A stretch of DNA of 5,370 nucleotides from Oscillibacter sp. (GCA_017447005.1 JAFSOM010000126.1:1-5370), one strand, 5' to 3'; positions 1 through 5,245 are shown, counted from the stretch's first letter. Numbers and translations: made by a program. The notes: generated from the sequence alone by a model not told the origin.

Positions 1-1196
1 TATAAGGCCCGCTTCTTTCCGTTAAGCGTGTCTAACTTTTGACGGACTGCCTTATAACTGCGGTATTGTTTCAGCTTATCCAGCCTTTCGCGGAGTGCGG
101 CAATACGTCGCTCGGCGTTTACAATCTTCCCCCGTAAGTCATAGTAGCGGTCATTCAAATCGGAGATAACGTCAAAGAGTTCCTCAACAGAGTTAATGTT
201 ATGCTCCATGAGGAAGTTAAAGACAGCCGCGTTTTCTTTCAGTCTCCTGATTGCGGCGTAGTTGGAATTGGCGGACTTTTCTTTTTGCCGCGCAAACTGC
301 GCGTCCATCAGTTGCGCCATGACGCTTTGTTTGCGACCGCCTAACGATTTCTCCCGCGCCGCTAATTCCTTGCTCCAATTATACAGGCGCGTAATTCTGG
401 CTTTGAGTTCTTTTAGCAGTTTGTTGTCGGCGGCTATCGCTCGATTAAAGTCCCCCTTAATTGTGCGGATTCCTCTTTTCTCCATCCGCATTGCCGCCAC
501 GCCCATGTGAATACTCGGTATCTTATCCACGCCCTGCCGCTTATAACTGCGGTGGTCAACTCGCGCCGCCACCCTTTTTAACTCCAAGGCTTTATTGAGA
601 TGTGACGCCCATGACGCCCGCCATTTTTCGGCGTTGCCTTTGTCGTTCCAGTCCGTCGTATTCTCACGGTGGTTTTTCCAGCCGCCCTTACCGTCAGGGA
701 TACGGTTTCCGTCCGCGTCCACTTCATAGACCTTCCTGCATTTCGCGCCCCATGTTCCATCGGGGTTGAGTGGTCTTAGCGTCAGCATAATATGGGCGTG
801 GGGGTTTCCGTCGCCCTTGTCATGCACGGCGATGTCGGCGCACATCCCGGCGTCAACAAAGGCGTCCTTGACAAACTCCCGGACGAGCTTTAACTGCTCC
901 TCCCTGTTTAATTCGTTCGGTAAAGCGACCTCCACCTCGCGGGCAAGCTGGGCGTTAGCGGCCTTCTCCGACATTTCGACGCTGTTCCATAATATGGCGC
1001 GGTCGTAAAAGTCACGCGGCGCGTTGGCGGGCAGTATGATTTCCGTGTGGACGATACCGCCCTTTCTGGTATAATCGTGAGTGCGTCCGTCCCACTCGTT
1101 CGTCAATTTCTCGCCGCTACGGTAGGCGGCGGCTTCCACTGCGGAACGTCCCCGGCTACGCTTTATGATTTGAATAGGGCAATGAAATATTGCGAT
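1..1196 (-). CDS. mobA: MobA/MobL-family (MOBQ) relaxase, N-terminal part, runs off the left edge
   Basis: DNA strand transferase that would nick oriT, stay bound to the 5' end by a tyrosine and pilot the strand into a recipient. Counting from the ATC at 1196-1194, the motif AAAYRSGEK puts the candidate catalytic tyrosine at residue 25, the same position as Tyr25 of RSF1010 MobA as I recall it. The metal-binding histidine motif HDKGDGNPHAHIML lies at about 125-138. HMGVAAMRMEKRGIRT at about 230-245 is the conserved end of the relaxase domain, and a lysine/arginine-rich, probably coiled-coil region continues to the edge. The frame is open through at least 398 codons; the C-terminus is missing only because the window ends. 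The start is odd: AAAGGAGG at 1205-1212 lies 8 nt before an ATC codon. The only standard start in frame, GTG at 1203-1205, overlaps that Shine-Dalgarno sequence. DUF3847 lies upstream across oriT on the same strand. Family call secure; start uncertain. Confidence 0.93.
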   Translation of the reverse strand, partial: MAIFHCPIQIIKRSRGRSAVEAAAYRSGEKLTNEWDGRTHDYTRKGGIVHTEIILPANAPRDFYDRAILWNSVEMSEKAANAQLAREVEVALPNELNREEQLKLVREFVKDAFVDAGMCADIAVHDKGDGNPHAHIMLTLRPLNPDGTWGAKCRKVYEVDADGNRIPDGKGGWKNHRENTTDWNDKGNAEKWRASWASHLNKALELKRVAARVDHRSYKRQGVDKIPSIHMGVAAMRMEKRGIRTIKGDFNRAIAADNKLLKELKARITRLYNWSKELAAREKSLGGRKQSVMAQLMDAQFARQKEKSANSNYAAIRRLKENAAVFNFLMEHNINSVEELFDVISDLNDRYYDLRGKIVNAERRIAALRERLDKLKQYRSYKAVRQKLDTLNGKKRAL

Positions 1197-1204
1197 AGGC
1201 GTCA

Positions 1205-1212
1205 CCTCCTTT
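1205..1212 (-). promoter_or_regulatory. Strong Shine-Dalgarno sequence of the relaxase gene
   Basis: AAAGGAGG on the minus strand, followed by 8 nt (TGACGCCT) and then ATCGCAATATTTCAT. The spacing points to the ATC at 1196-1194 as the initiation codon. The in-frame GTG begins on the last G of this site, so the site could not serve it. Confidence 0.7.
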
Positions 1213-1338
1213 GCGCGTTTTGTCGCTGGCCTGAAAGGTCACGGGGGTTTGGGGCGTCAGCCCCATCGCGCTCGTAGAGCGCAATAGCCCCGGAGGGCGC
1301 ACTTCACCGTTTACGGTGTATAAGTGCGCCGTTGGATT
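1206..1338. other. oriT: Origin of transfer (oriT) region
   Basis: Non-coding gap between the DUF3847 gene and the relaxase gene, where MOBQ elements usually keep oriT. It holds a series of inverted repeats: GGGGC/GCCCC at 1251-1264, GCGCTC/GAGCGC at 1268-1282 with a 3-nt loop, and a nested pair at 1296-1330 (outer arms GGCGCACTT/AAGTGCGCC, inner stem CACCG-TTTA-CGGTG). Read on the minus strand, the inner hairpin is followed directly by AAGTGCGCCCTCC, close to the RSF1010-type nick sequence (recalled as TAAATGCG^CCCT). Read on the plus strand, the same hairpin is followed by TATAAGTGCGCCGTT, resembling the pGO1/pSK41-type nick region (recalled as ATAAGTGCGCCCTT). The minus-strand version is the better match because it keeps CCCT, giving a likely nick between 1298 and 1297. 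The exact nick and strand are inference. Confidence 0.75.
1296..1330. repeat. Nested inverted repeat at the presumed nick site
   Basis: Outer perfect 9-bp arms (1296-1304 and 1322-1330) enclose an inner 5-bp stem with a TTTA loop (1305-1318) plus a TAT spacer (1319-1321). Because the outer arms contain the nick-like motif AAGTGCGCC, the motif appears on both strands flanking one hairpin. Confidence 0.85.
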
Positions 1339-1629
1339 TTACGTCCTCCGTCCCCCGTCCTTTTTGTAGGCTTCCAGCATTTTGGAGACTACGGGCAGAA
1401 GGGAAATCTCCGTAAGCAAGGCCGTGAGTTCCCCGCCGTCCATGTCTCTCACGGGAAAGACGTTTTCCAGAATCGCGCCGTGTTCGATAAGGCGGCGCGT
1501 CCGGTTACGTCGTTCCTTGTCCCGCGCTTTGTTCAGGATAATCTTTTCCTGATTCCGATATTGGCTGACTTTCTTTTCCGCTTCGGCGAGTTCCCGCCGC
1601 AGTCGTTCGAGTTCCTGCTCTGGTGTCAT
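1339..1629 (-). CDS. DUF3847-family mobilisation accessory protein (MobC-like)
   Basis: A 96-residue protein probably helping the relaxase at oriT. This role is inferred from position, since DUF3847 has no firmly assigned function that I know of. Residues 1-41 are charged and heptad-like (ELERLRRELAEAEKKVSQY), suggesting a coiled coil. NRTRRLIEHGAILE at 42-55 matches the basic core typical of DUF3847 proteins, followed by a short helical tail (GELTALLTEISLLPVVSKML). The length is usual for the family. The ATG at 1629 has AAAGGAG upstream with a rather short spacing of about 4-5 nt. The gene sits just upstream of oriT and the relaxase on the same strand, so the two are probably co-transcribed through oriT. 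A weak promoter may lie at 1674-1701. Confidence 0.82.
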   Translation of the reverse strand: MTPEQELERLRRELAEAEKKVSQYRNQEKIILNKARDKERRNRTRRLIEHGAILENVFPVRDMDGGELTALLTEISLLPVVSKMLEAYKKDGGRRT

Positions 1630-1653
1630 GACGCTCCTTTCAAAACGTGAGCG

Positions 1654-1693
1654 AAATAAAAGACCGCTTACCGAACATAATCCGGTAAACGGT
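1654..1693 (-). terminator. Rho-independent terminator of the hydrolase operon
   Basis: On the minus strand, ACCGTTTACCG (1693-1683), a 9-nt loop and CGGTAAGCGGT (1673-1663) form an 11-bp stem with one G.U pair, followed by CTTTTATTT (1662-1654). It begins 19 nt after the stop codon of the second hydrolase and lies before the DUF3847 gene, so it separates cargo from mobilisation genes. Confidence 0.75.
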
Positions 1694-1701
1694 TAAAACA
1701 A
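1674..1701 (-). promoter_or_regulatory. Possible weak promoter for the DUF3847-relaxase operon
   Basis: TTGTTT (1701-1696), a 16-nt spacer, and TATGTT (1679-1674) on the minus strand, about 45 nt before the DUF3847 ATG. It overlaps the terminator hairpin, with the -10 inside the loop. Both hexamers are imperfect and this rests on spacing and position only. Confidence 0.3.
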
Positions 1702-1711
1702 CAGTGGTTAT

Positions 1712-2677
1712 TTACGGCTTCATAAGAGCCGACGTTTCTATTAGCGCTTCAAAATTGACATCACTCTTAATATCTTGATAGAGAGCGTTGGTCAATATTT
1801 CGGCGTCATCGCCGACAAACGCCTTTGCCGCTTCCGTGTCGCCTTGCAAAAGCCACATGAACCATGCGGTCACATACCCATCCGCGCTGTAGAGCATTGC
1901 GCCATGATGCGTGTCCGTTCTTCTCATCATGAGTTTGCCGGAAGGAATGTCGTCGTAAATTTCCTGAAGCTGTTCTCCCGTAACGACCCAATCGTCGCCG
2001 CCTCCCGCTCCGGACGCCAGCATAACGGGAATGTGAATGAGAGAACTGTCATAATCCCACATCAGGTTATGGGCCAGTTCCTGATTTGTCGGAGACAGAG
2101 CGACAGCGGCTTTATAAACATCCTTGCGCGTGGTGTCGGTAATCGCATTGAAAACGCCAACGCCGCCCTGCGAGTGTCCGACGATTCCCACGCGATTGAA
2201 ATCCACCTTTTGATAGAACAGGCTCTCGGTATCCTCTATTTTTGGATTCTCATTCCATCGTTCCAAATAACGGAGACACATCTCCGCGCCGAACGCATTC
2301 CATGAGTAGAGTTCCTCCGTTCCAATGACAAGGAATCCCCATGAGGCGTAGTGTTTGGCAACGGCGGGATATTTGGAAAGCGGAGTGCCGCTGCCGTTGC
2401 ACATAACAATGACAGGATACTTTTTGTCGCTCGTCTCAACCTCTGAGGGGTAATGGACGATAAACTTTCCAAACTCCTGTAAAACGGCGTCCTCGCGCAC
2501 AGACACTTCACAGGGGCCATCCGCCATATACTTGGCTTCCAGAACGCCGCCAGTTTGCGCTGTCCGCTGATAATCATTGGGCGCGGCGGGGAGGTTTCCC
2601 AAGATTCTCAGAACGACACTTACGCCGATAATTATCGCCAGCAAAAAGATTCCCGCGATTTTCAACATCTTCTTCAC
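1712..2677 (-). CDS. Membrane-anchored alpha/beta hydrolase (GHSQGG type)
   Basis: Predicted serine hydrolase of 321 residues, substrate unknown. Residues about 4-27 (LKIAGIFLLAIIIGVSVVL) form one hydrophobic segment after MKK, so the enzyme is probably tethered with its catalytic domain outside the membrane. An alpha/beta-hydrolase domain follows: PVIVMCNGSG at 88-97 (oxyanion region), GHSQGG at 167-172 with nucleophile Ser169, SGAGGGDDW at 222-230 with the likely acid (Asp228 or Asp229), and THHGAM at 256-261 supplying the histidine. The shape recalls PETase/chlorophyllase-like or dienelactone-hydrolase-like enzymes, but this is not specific. The GTG start at 2677 was chosen because GAGGAG lies 6 nt upstream and it leads straight into the membrane segment. 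The frame runs further up to 2827, but that stretch overlaps the previous gene. Last gene of the cargo operon, 46 nt after hydrolase 1 and followed by a terminator. Confidence 0.87.
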   Translation of the reverse strand: MKKMLKIAGIFLLAIIIGVSVVLRILGNLPAAPNDYQRTAQTGGVLEAKYMADGPCEVSVREDAVLQEFGKFIVHYPSEVETSDKKYPVIVMCNGSGTPLSKYPAVAKHYASWGFLVIGTEELYSWNAFGAEMCLRYLERWNENPKIEDTESLFYQKVDFNRVGIVGHSQGGVGVFNAITDTTRKDVYKAAVALSPTNQELAHNLMWDYDSSLIHIPVMLASGAGGGDDWVVTGEQLQEIYDDIPSGKLMMRRTDTHHGAMLYSADGYVTAWFMWLLQGDTEAAKAFVGDDAEILTNALYQDIKSDVNFEALIETSALMKP

Positions 2678-2723
2678 GTCAAACTCCTCTCTATAAAACC
2701 ACGACGTATTAGCCCAAAAGAAT

Positions 2724-3695
2724 TTATATGGGCATATACTTACCAAGATACTCCACAACGGCTTCCATCCACTGTCTGGAAATCTTGCCGTCGTTCTGGA
2801 GACCATGCCCGGAGTGTGTACATTCAAAATAGCGGAAATCGACGCCGTTTTCCTCTAATGCAGATTTCAAGCGGAGTGATGCCAAAAAGGGTTGCGCACG
2901 GTCATGCGTTCCATATGCGACGACTGTCGGCGCGGAGTTTTCGTTGACCCATTCGGCGGCGGCAATCGGCTTTACCTTTTCTAAGTACGAGCCGTCCCGG
3001 ATTTCCTCGGCGCTGATTTCCACTCCCGCCATTACGCTGAATAGAAGGGCGCAGGCTTCATCGTTCCGGTCAAGGCCAAAGATGCCCCAGTCCTCCTGAT
3101 AAAAACTCGACGGGCCAACCGCGCCATAAGTGAATACCACGGGAACCGGAGACTCCTTCGCGTCACGATAGGCATAAATCATAGCGAGCGCGTGTCCCGC
3201 CGAACCTCCGGCCATTGTCAGTTTGTCAATGTGGTAGCCGAACGCCTCCGCCGCTTCGATGACTTTGGGGACAGCCGCCTTGATTTCGTTCGACTGCGAA
3301 AGGACGCTCGCCTCGTTTGTTTCCGTGCGGAGCGTGTAGTTAATGCCCGCCGCGACATAACCTTTGGAACAAAGCCACGCCAGCGTATTCCGGTCGTCAG
3401 CCTTATCGCCCATCGTAAAGCCGCCCGCGTGAAGATAAACCGCGAGGCCATAGTTCCCTTTGCCGTTATCTTTCGGGAGATAGAGGTCAAACTTGTTGGC
3501 GTCGCCGTCGCCGTAGGAAAGGTCGGCTTTCAGCGTTCCGATTTCATCGCTCCATACAACGGAGTATTCCTTCGACCACGACGGCGCGATTGCGAATTTT
3601 GAAACGACGCCCGCGCCGAACGCCAGCAGAAAAACCAGAACGCAAAGCCCCACGAACAATGCCCTTCCTTTCTTTTCTTTCACATTAGCGCTCAC
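2724..3695 (-). CDS. Membrane-anchored alpha/beta hydrolase (esterase/lipase type, HAGGF...GGSAGH)
   Basis: Predicted carboxylesterase-like serine hydrolase of 323 residues, substrate unknown. Residues about 12-36 (ALFVGLCVLVFLLAFGAGVV) are a single membrane anchor or uncleaved signal. The catalytic domain has HAGGF at 89-93 (a variant of the HGGG oxyanion motif of hormone-sensitive-lipase-like esterases), GGSAGH at 163-168 with nucleophile Ser165, YGTHD at 261-265 with acid Asp265, and HSGHG at 294-298 with His297, so the triad looks complete. The GTG start at 3695 fits GGAGGG 8 nt upstream and overlaps the TGA of the upstream 44-codon gene as GTGA, implying translational coupling. An in-frame extension to 3854 exists, but it is a shadow of that small gene. 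The gene resembles hydrolase 2 only in overall layout; its motifs belong to a different alpha/beta-hydrolase subgroup. Confidence 0.87.
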   Translation of the reverse strand: MSANVKEKKGRALFVGLCVLVFLLAFGAGVVSKFAIAPSWSKEYSVVWSDEIGTLKADLSYGDGDANKFDLYLPKDNGKGNYGLAVYLHAGGFTMGDKADDRNTLAWLCSKGYVAAGINYTLRTETNEASVLSQSNEIKAAVPKVIEAAEAFGYHIDKLTMAGGSAGHALAMIYAYRDAKESPVPVVFTYGAVGPSSFYQEDWGIFGLDRNDEACALLFSVMAGVEISAEEIRDGSYLEKVKPIAAAEWVNENSAPTVVAYGTHDRAQPFLASLRLKSALEENGVDFRYFECTHSGHGLQNDGKISRQWMEAVVEYLGKYMPI

Positions 3696-3826
3696 AAGAA
3701 ATTCCCTCCAAACAACGAGCCGCCCAGTAGCAGATTCATGACAAACCGTACTGCCAGCCGCCCCAGCGCAAAGGCGACAAGAGCAACGACGAGCAACAGA
3801 ACGCCGCGCTTTGCGGTCAGTGACAT
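3692..3826 (-). CDS. 44-residue hydrophobic membrane protein, first gene of the hydrolase operon
   Basis: A small open frame starting at the ATG at 3826 and ending at TGA 3694-3692. It begins MSLTAKRGVLLLVVALVAF. Residues about 8-35 are almost entirely hydrophobic, broken only by GR (22-23) and R27, so it forms either one long or two short membrane segments, followed by a Gly/Phe-rich tail (GGSLFGGNFL). AGGGGG lies 8 nt before the ATG. The stop overlaps the GTG of hydrolase 1 in a GTGA arrangement, which argues that the frame is translated. I do not recognise a family. It may be a membrane partner of the hydrolases, a small regulatory protein, or only a coupling leader that opens the next start. 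No promoter lies between it and the hydrolase. Confidence 0.6.
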   Translation of the reverse strand: MSLTAKRGVLLLVVALVAFALGRLAVRFVMNLLLGGSLFGGNFL

Positions 3827-3841
3827 TTTTCATTCCCCCTC

Positions 3842-3870
3842 TTGTCAAAGTCAACGCTGTCTGCTATAGT
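3842..3870 (+). promoter_or_regulatory. Promoter of the TetR-family regulator gene
   Basis: TTGTCA (3842-3847), a 17-nt spacer, and TATAGT (3865-3870) on the plus strand. Predicted transcription starts near 3877, giving a leader of about 70 nt. The -35 is the first part of the repeat TTGTCAAAGTCAA (3842-3854). Confidence 0.65.
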
Positions 3871-3879
3871 GATGTTACG

Positions 3880-3907
3880 ATTGTAGCATGAATTTGTCGA
3901 AAGTCAA
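3880..3907 (-). promoter_or_regulatory. Promoter of the small protein-hydrolase operon
   Basis: TTGACT (3907-3902), a 16-nt spacer, and TACAAT (3885-3880) on the minus strand, a strong sigma-A-type match about 55 nt before the small gene. It faces and overlaps the footprint of the regulator promoter. Its -35 lies inside the repeat TTGTCGAAAGTCAA (3894-3907). Confidence 0.7.
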
Positions 3908-3949
3908 GAGGCCGGACGCGAAATGTGACAAAGGAGCGTGAATTGTATC

Positions 3950-4453
3950 ATGAAGGCGAAACGGGAGGGACTGGTTTCCGATTATATCACGGACGCCCTG
4001 CTTTTTTTGATGGAGCGTGAAGATTATCATAACATCTCCATTACCGACCTGTGCAAAAAGGCCGGGGTGACGCGGATGTCCTTCTATAGAAACTTTGAAA
4101 GCAAAGAGGACATTCTTCGGAAGTGGCTGAAAGACGTTACGGAACAATTTTTGAAAGAATCCGGAATCAGTTATCGGGATGACACCTCACGGGATTACAT
4201 TATCACACTGTTCACCCACCTCAAACAGTATCAGAGAATTTGCTCTGCGATTTACAAGGCTGGCCTGTCCTATCTTCTGAAAGACGAATTTGACCGGGTG
4301 TTTCTTTCCATCCATCGGGAAGAATACGAGGATTACAAATCGTACTTTCATGCGGGCGGAATCTATAACGTGTTTCTGCTGTGGCTAATAAAAGGGTGCG
4401 CGGAAAGCCCGGAAGAACTCGCGGATAAGTTGACAGGGATGTTGGACAAATAA
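3950..4453 (+). CDS. TetR-family transcriptional regulator
   Basis: A 167-residue DNA-binding regulator, probably repressor of the divergent small protein-hydrolase operon and of itself. Residues about 8-55 form the TetR N-terminal domain, with the helix-turn-helix at 29-49 (ISITDLCKKAGVTRMSFYRNF) and the family-typical SKEDILRKW after it. The C-terminal ligand-binding part ends with HAGGIYNVFLLWLIKGCAESPEEL (134-157), like the short TetR_C-type domain of many Firmicute regulators with a G-x-x-x-x-L-x-x-W-hydrophobic pattern. The ligand is unknown. The start is uncertain: AAAGGAG at 3930-3936 lies 13 nt before the ATG at 3950 but only 1 nt before an in-frame GTG at 3938. The ATG fits normal domain length and was chosen. 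It converges on the TnpW-like gene, with no clear terminator between them. Confidence 0.9.
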   Translation: MKAKREGLVSDYITDALLFLMEREDYHNISITDLCKKAGVTRMSFYRNFESKEDILRKWLKDVTEQFLKESGISYRDDTSRDYIITLFTHLKQYQRICSAIYKAGLSYLLKDEFDRVFLSIHREEYEDYKSYFHAGGIYNVFLLWLIKGCAESPEELADKLTGMLDK

Positions 4454-4536
4454 CGCTTACGCTATTTCAATTAGGGTAATGCTCTTATCTCATCAAACGC
4501 TATAACACCCCATAACAAAAAAATGCAATCTGTCCG
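4454..4536. other. Convergent intergenic gap between the regulator and TnpW-like genes
   Basis: An 83-nt gap. A T-run (ATTTTTTT read on the minus strand, 4519-4526) follows the TnpW-like stop, but I see no convincing GC-rich stem before it, so termination in either direction is unclear. Confidence 0.4.
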
Positions 4537-4752
4537 TCACGCGGATTGTTCGGAATCTGAGGCCTGTGTCCGGGGAATCTCCCGTAACGCATCCTCTCTT
4601 GCCAGCACCCTCGCCATCTTGTCGAGAGCGGTTTCCGCGCCGCCTACCTTATAATACCCAGATACCGCCAGCACATAGCCCCCCTTGCGGATTTCCGTCA
4701 CGTTGTCGGGGACGCGCCGCGCGGCTCCGTCCCTTTTGCTACTTTTGCTCAT
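4537..4752 (-). CDS. tnpW: TnpW-like transposon-encoded protein
   Basis: A 71-residue protein of unknown function, resembling the small TnpW proteins of Tn4451-like and related clostridial mobilizable elements. The pattern RVPDNVTEIRKGGYVLAVSG (13-32), then YYKVGGAETALDKMARVL (33-50), matches the family layout as I recall it: APE-x-VTEIRxGx-V-xVSG-a/y-FK, then ETAxDKMxRVL. The C-terminal tail (ARED...SEQSA) is polar. The ATG at 4752 has AAGGAG upstream with a short 4-5 nt spacing, like the DUF3847 gene of the same element. The frame is open upstream to 5055 but that extension is low-complexity and implausible. A different upstream frame ends in an ATGA overlap with this start. Its presence marks the surrounding DNA as an IME-type element. 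Confidence 0.75.
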   Translation of the reverse strand: MSKSSKRDGAARRVPDNVTEIRKGGYVLAVSGYYKVGGAETALDKMARVLAREDALREIPRTQASDSEQSA

Positions 4753-4828
4753 GCTACTCCTTCCCATGCCTGACCAGCAGGACATGAAATAATGGTGATG
4801 TCTATATAAAACGACGAACGGGACAACG

Positions 4829-4851
4829 GCGTCAGCGTCACGCGCTGACGC
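4829..4851. repeat. Perfect 9-bp inverted repeat
   Basis: GCGTCAGCG and CGCTGACGC separated by 5 nt form a strong hairpin about 80-100 nt before the TnpW-like start. No T-run follows on either strand, so it does not look like a standard terminator. Confidence 0.8.
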
Positions 4852-4869
4852 GACAGGCCCGCCGTCACG

Positions 4870-4907
4870 TTCGCGGTTTGATAGCGGTTGTTCGTGATTT
4901 GACAGCG
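4870..4907. repeat. Pair of iteron-like direct repeats
   Basis: TTCGCGGTTTGATAGCG (4870-4886) and TTCGTGATTTGACAGCG (4891-4907) match at 14 of 17 positions with a 21-nt period, two helical turns. This would place two protein sites on the same DNA face. The binding protein is unknown. Confidence 0.6.
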
Positions 4908-5068
4908 ACGCCGCATCCGTCGCTTGACCTCCCAGCGGCGCGTCACTCCCCTTATGCGCGTCCGCGACGCTATGTCCATGACGCTTATGACGCCCCTCGC
5001 GCCGTATGTCGCCGGGTCGAAAATCGGCAATAAAAACGGCAAATTCCAACGTCACTGGAAATTTGCTG

Positions 5069-5103
5069 TAAAATTCGATATTAGCCTTAAAATACGAATT
5101 TTA
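5069..5103. repeat. AT-rich 9-bp inverted repeat
   Basis: TAAAATTCG (5069-5077) and CGAATTTTA (5095-5103) are perfect complements with a 17-nt spacer, in the most AT-rich patch of the element end. It could be a regulator or recombinase binding site. Confidence 0.7.
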
Positions 5104-5131
5104 ACGCGCTATGACACGCTCAATCGGCACA

Positions 5132-5169
5132 AAAACGCCCATAACGCGGTGCGACGTTCGCGGCGTTTT
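5132..5169. repeat. 8-bp inverted repeat near the element boundary
   Basis: AAAACGCC (5132-5139) and GGCGTTTT (5162-5169) with a 22-nt spacer, about 65 nt inside the inferred junction. Confidence 0.55.
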
Positions 5170-5224
5170 GGGCGGTTTTGGAATAATAGGGCGGCTGTCT
5201 GCCGGGAAATGTTGAGTTATTGGT

Positions 5225-5245
5225 ATGTGCCATTTGAGCTTTAGC
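5225..5245. other. Inferred element-ICE junction (att site) in maff2
   Basis: On the minus strand the sequence matches maff2 through the codons for GAKAQ and then departs from the family. The recombination point should lie near 5234, within or close to GCTAAAGCTCAAATG. The exact crossover bases cannot be fixed without the other junction. Confidence 0.6.

Larger units (their letters stand above)
3842..3907. promoter_or_regulatory. Candidate operator pair in the divergent region
   Basis: TTGTCAAAGTCAA at 3842-3854 and TTGTCGAAAGTCAA at 3894-3907 differ by one inserted base. Each is an imperfect dyad (TTGTC...GTCAA, one mismatched pair) and each covers the -35 of one of the two facing promoters. 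This suits binding by the adjacent TetR-family protein, but binding is inference. Confidence 0.45.
4753..5233. other. Repeat-rich, mostly non-coding right end of the element
   Basis: About 480 nt without a convincing gene. It contains a perfect 9-bp hairpin (4829-4851), two 17-nt near-identical direct repeats spaced 21 nt apart (4870-4907), an imperfect hairpin AAATTCCA/TGGAAATTT (5041-5064), a 9-bp AT-rich inverted repeat (5069-5103) and an 8-bp inverted repeat AAAACGCC/GGCGTTTT (5132-5169). A minus-strand frame ending at 4749 is discussed as a weak possibility. The part next to 5234 probably contains half of the integrase attachment site. Confidence 0.6.

Noticed and set aside
262..1277. 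Several plus-strand frames (262-510, 766-1008, 1047-1277) and a minus-strand frame at 578-760
   Set aside because: All are shadows of the continuous relaxase frame, which carries the conserved MobA/MobL motifs; none has a plausible family pattern.
1324..1650. Plus-strand 108-codon frame
   Set aside because: Antisense to the DUF3847 gene, with no good ribosome binding site; it starts inside the oriT inverted repeat.
1775..2577. Frames overlapping hydrolase 2 (plus 1775-2305, minus 1806-1991 and 2236-2577)
   Set aside because: They overlap a gene with an intact catalytic-motif set and show no recognisable protein character.
2678..2827. 50-codon N-terminal extension of hydrolase 2
   Set aside because: It would overlap the end of hydrolase 1 and place a non-family sequence before the membrane anchor; the GTG at 2677 has its own GAGGAG site.
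3192..3602. Plus-strand 136-codon and minus-strand 90-codon frames inside hydrolase 1
   Set aside because: Arginine-rich shadows of the hydrolase coding sequence.
3696..3854. 53-codon N-terminal extension of hydrolase 1
   Set aside because: Arg/Cys-rich stretch that reads through the 44-codon small gene; the GTG at 3695 has a good ribosome binding site.
4753..5055. 101-codon upstream extension of the TnpW-like frame
   Set aside because: Low-complexity, charged sequence without family match; the ATG at 4752 has a Shine-Dalgarno sequence and matches TnpW length.
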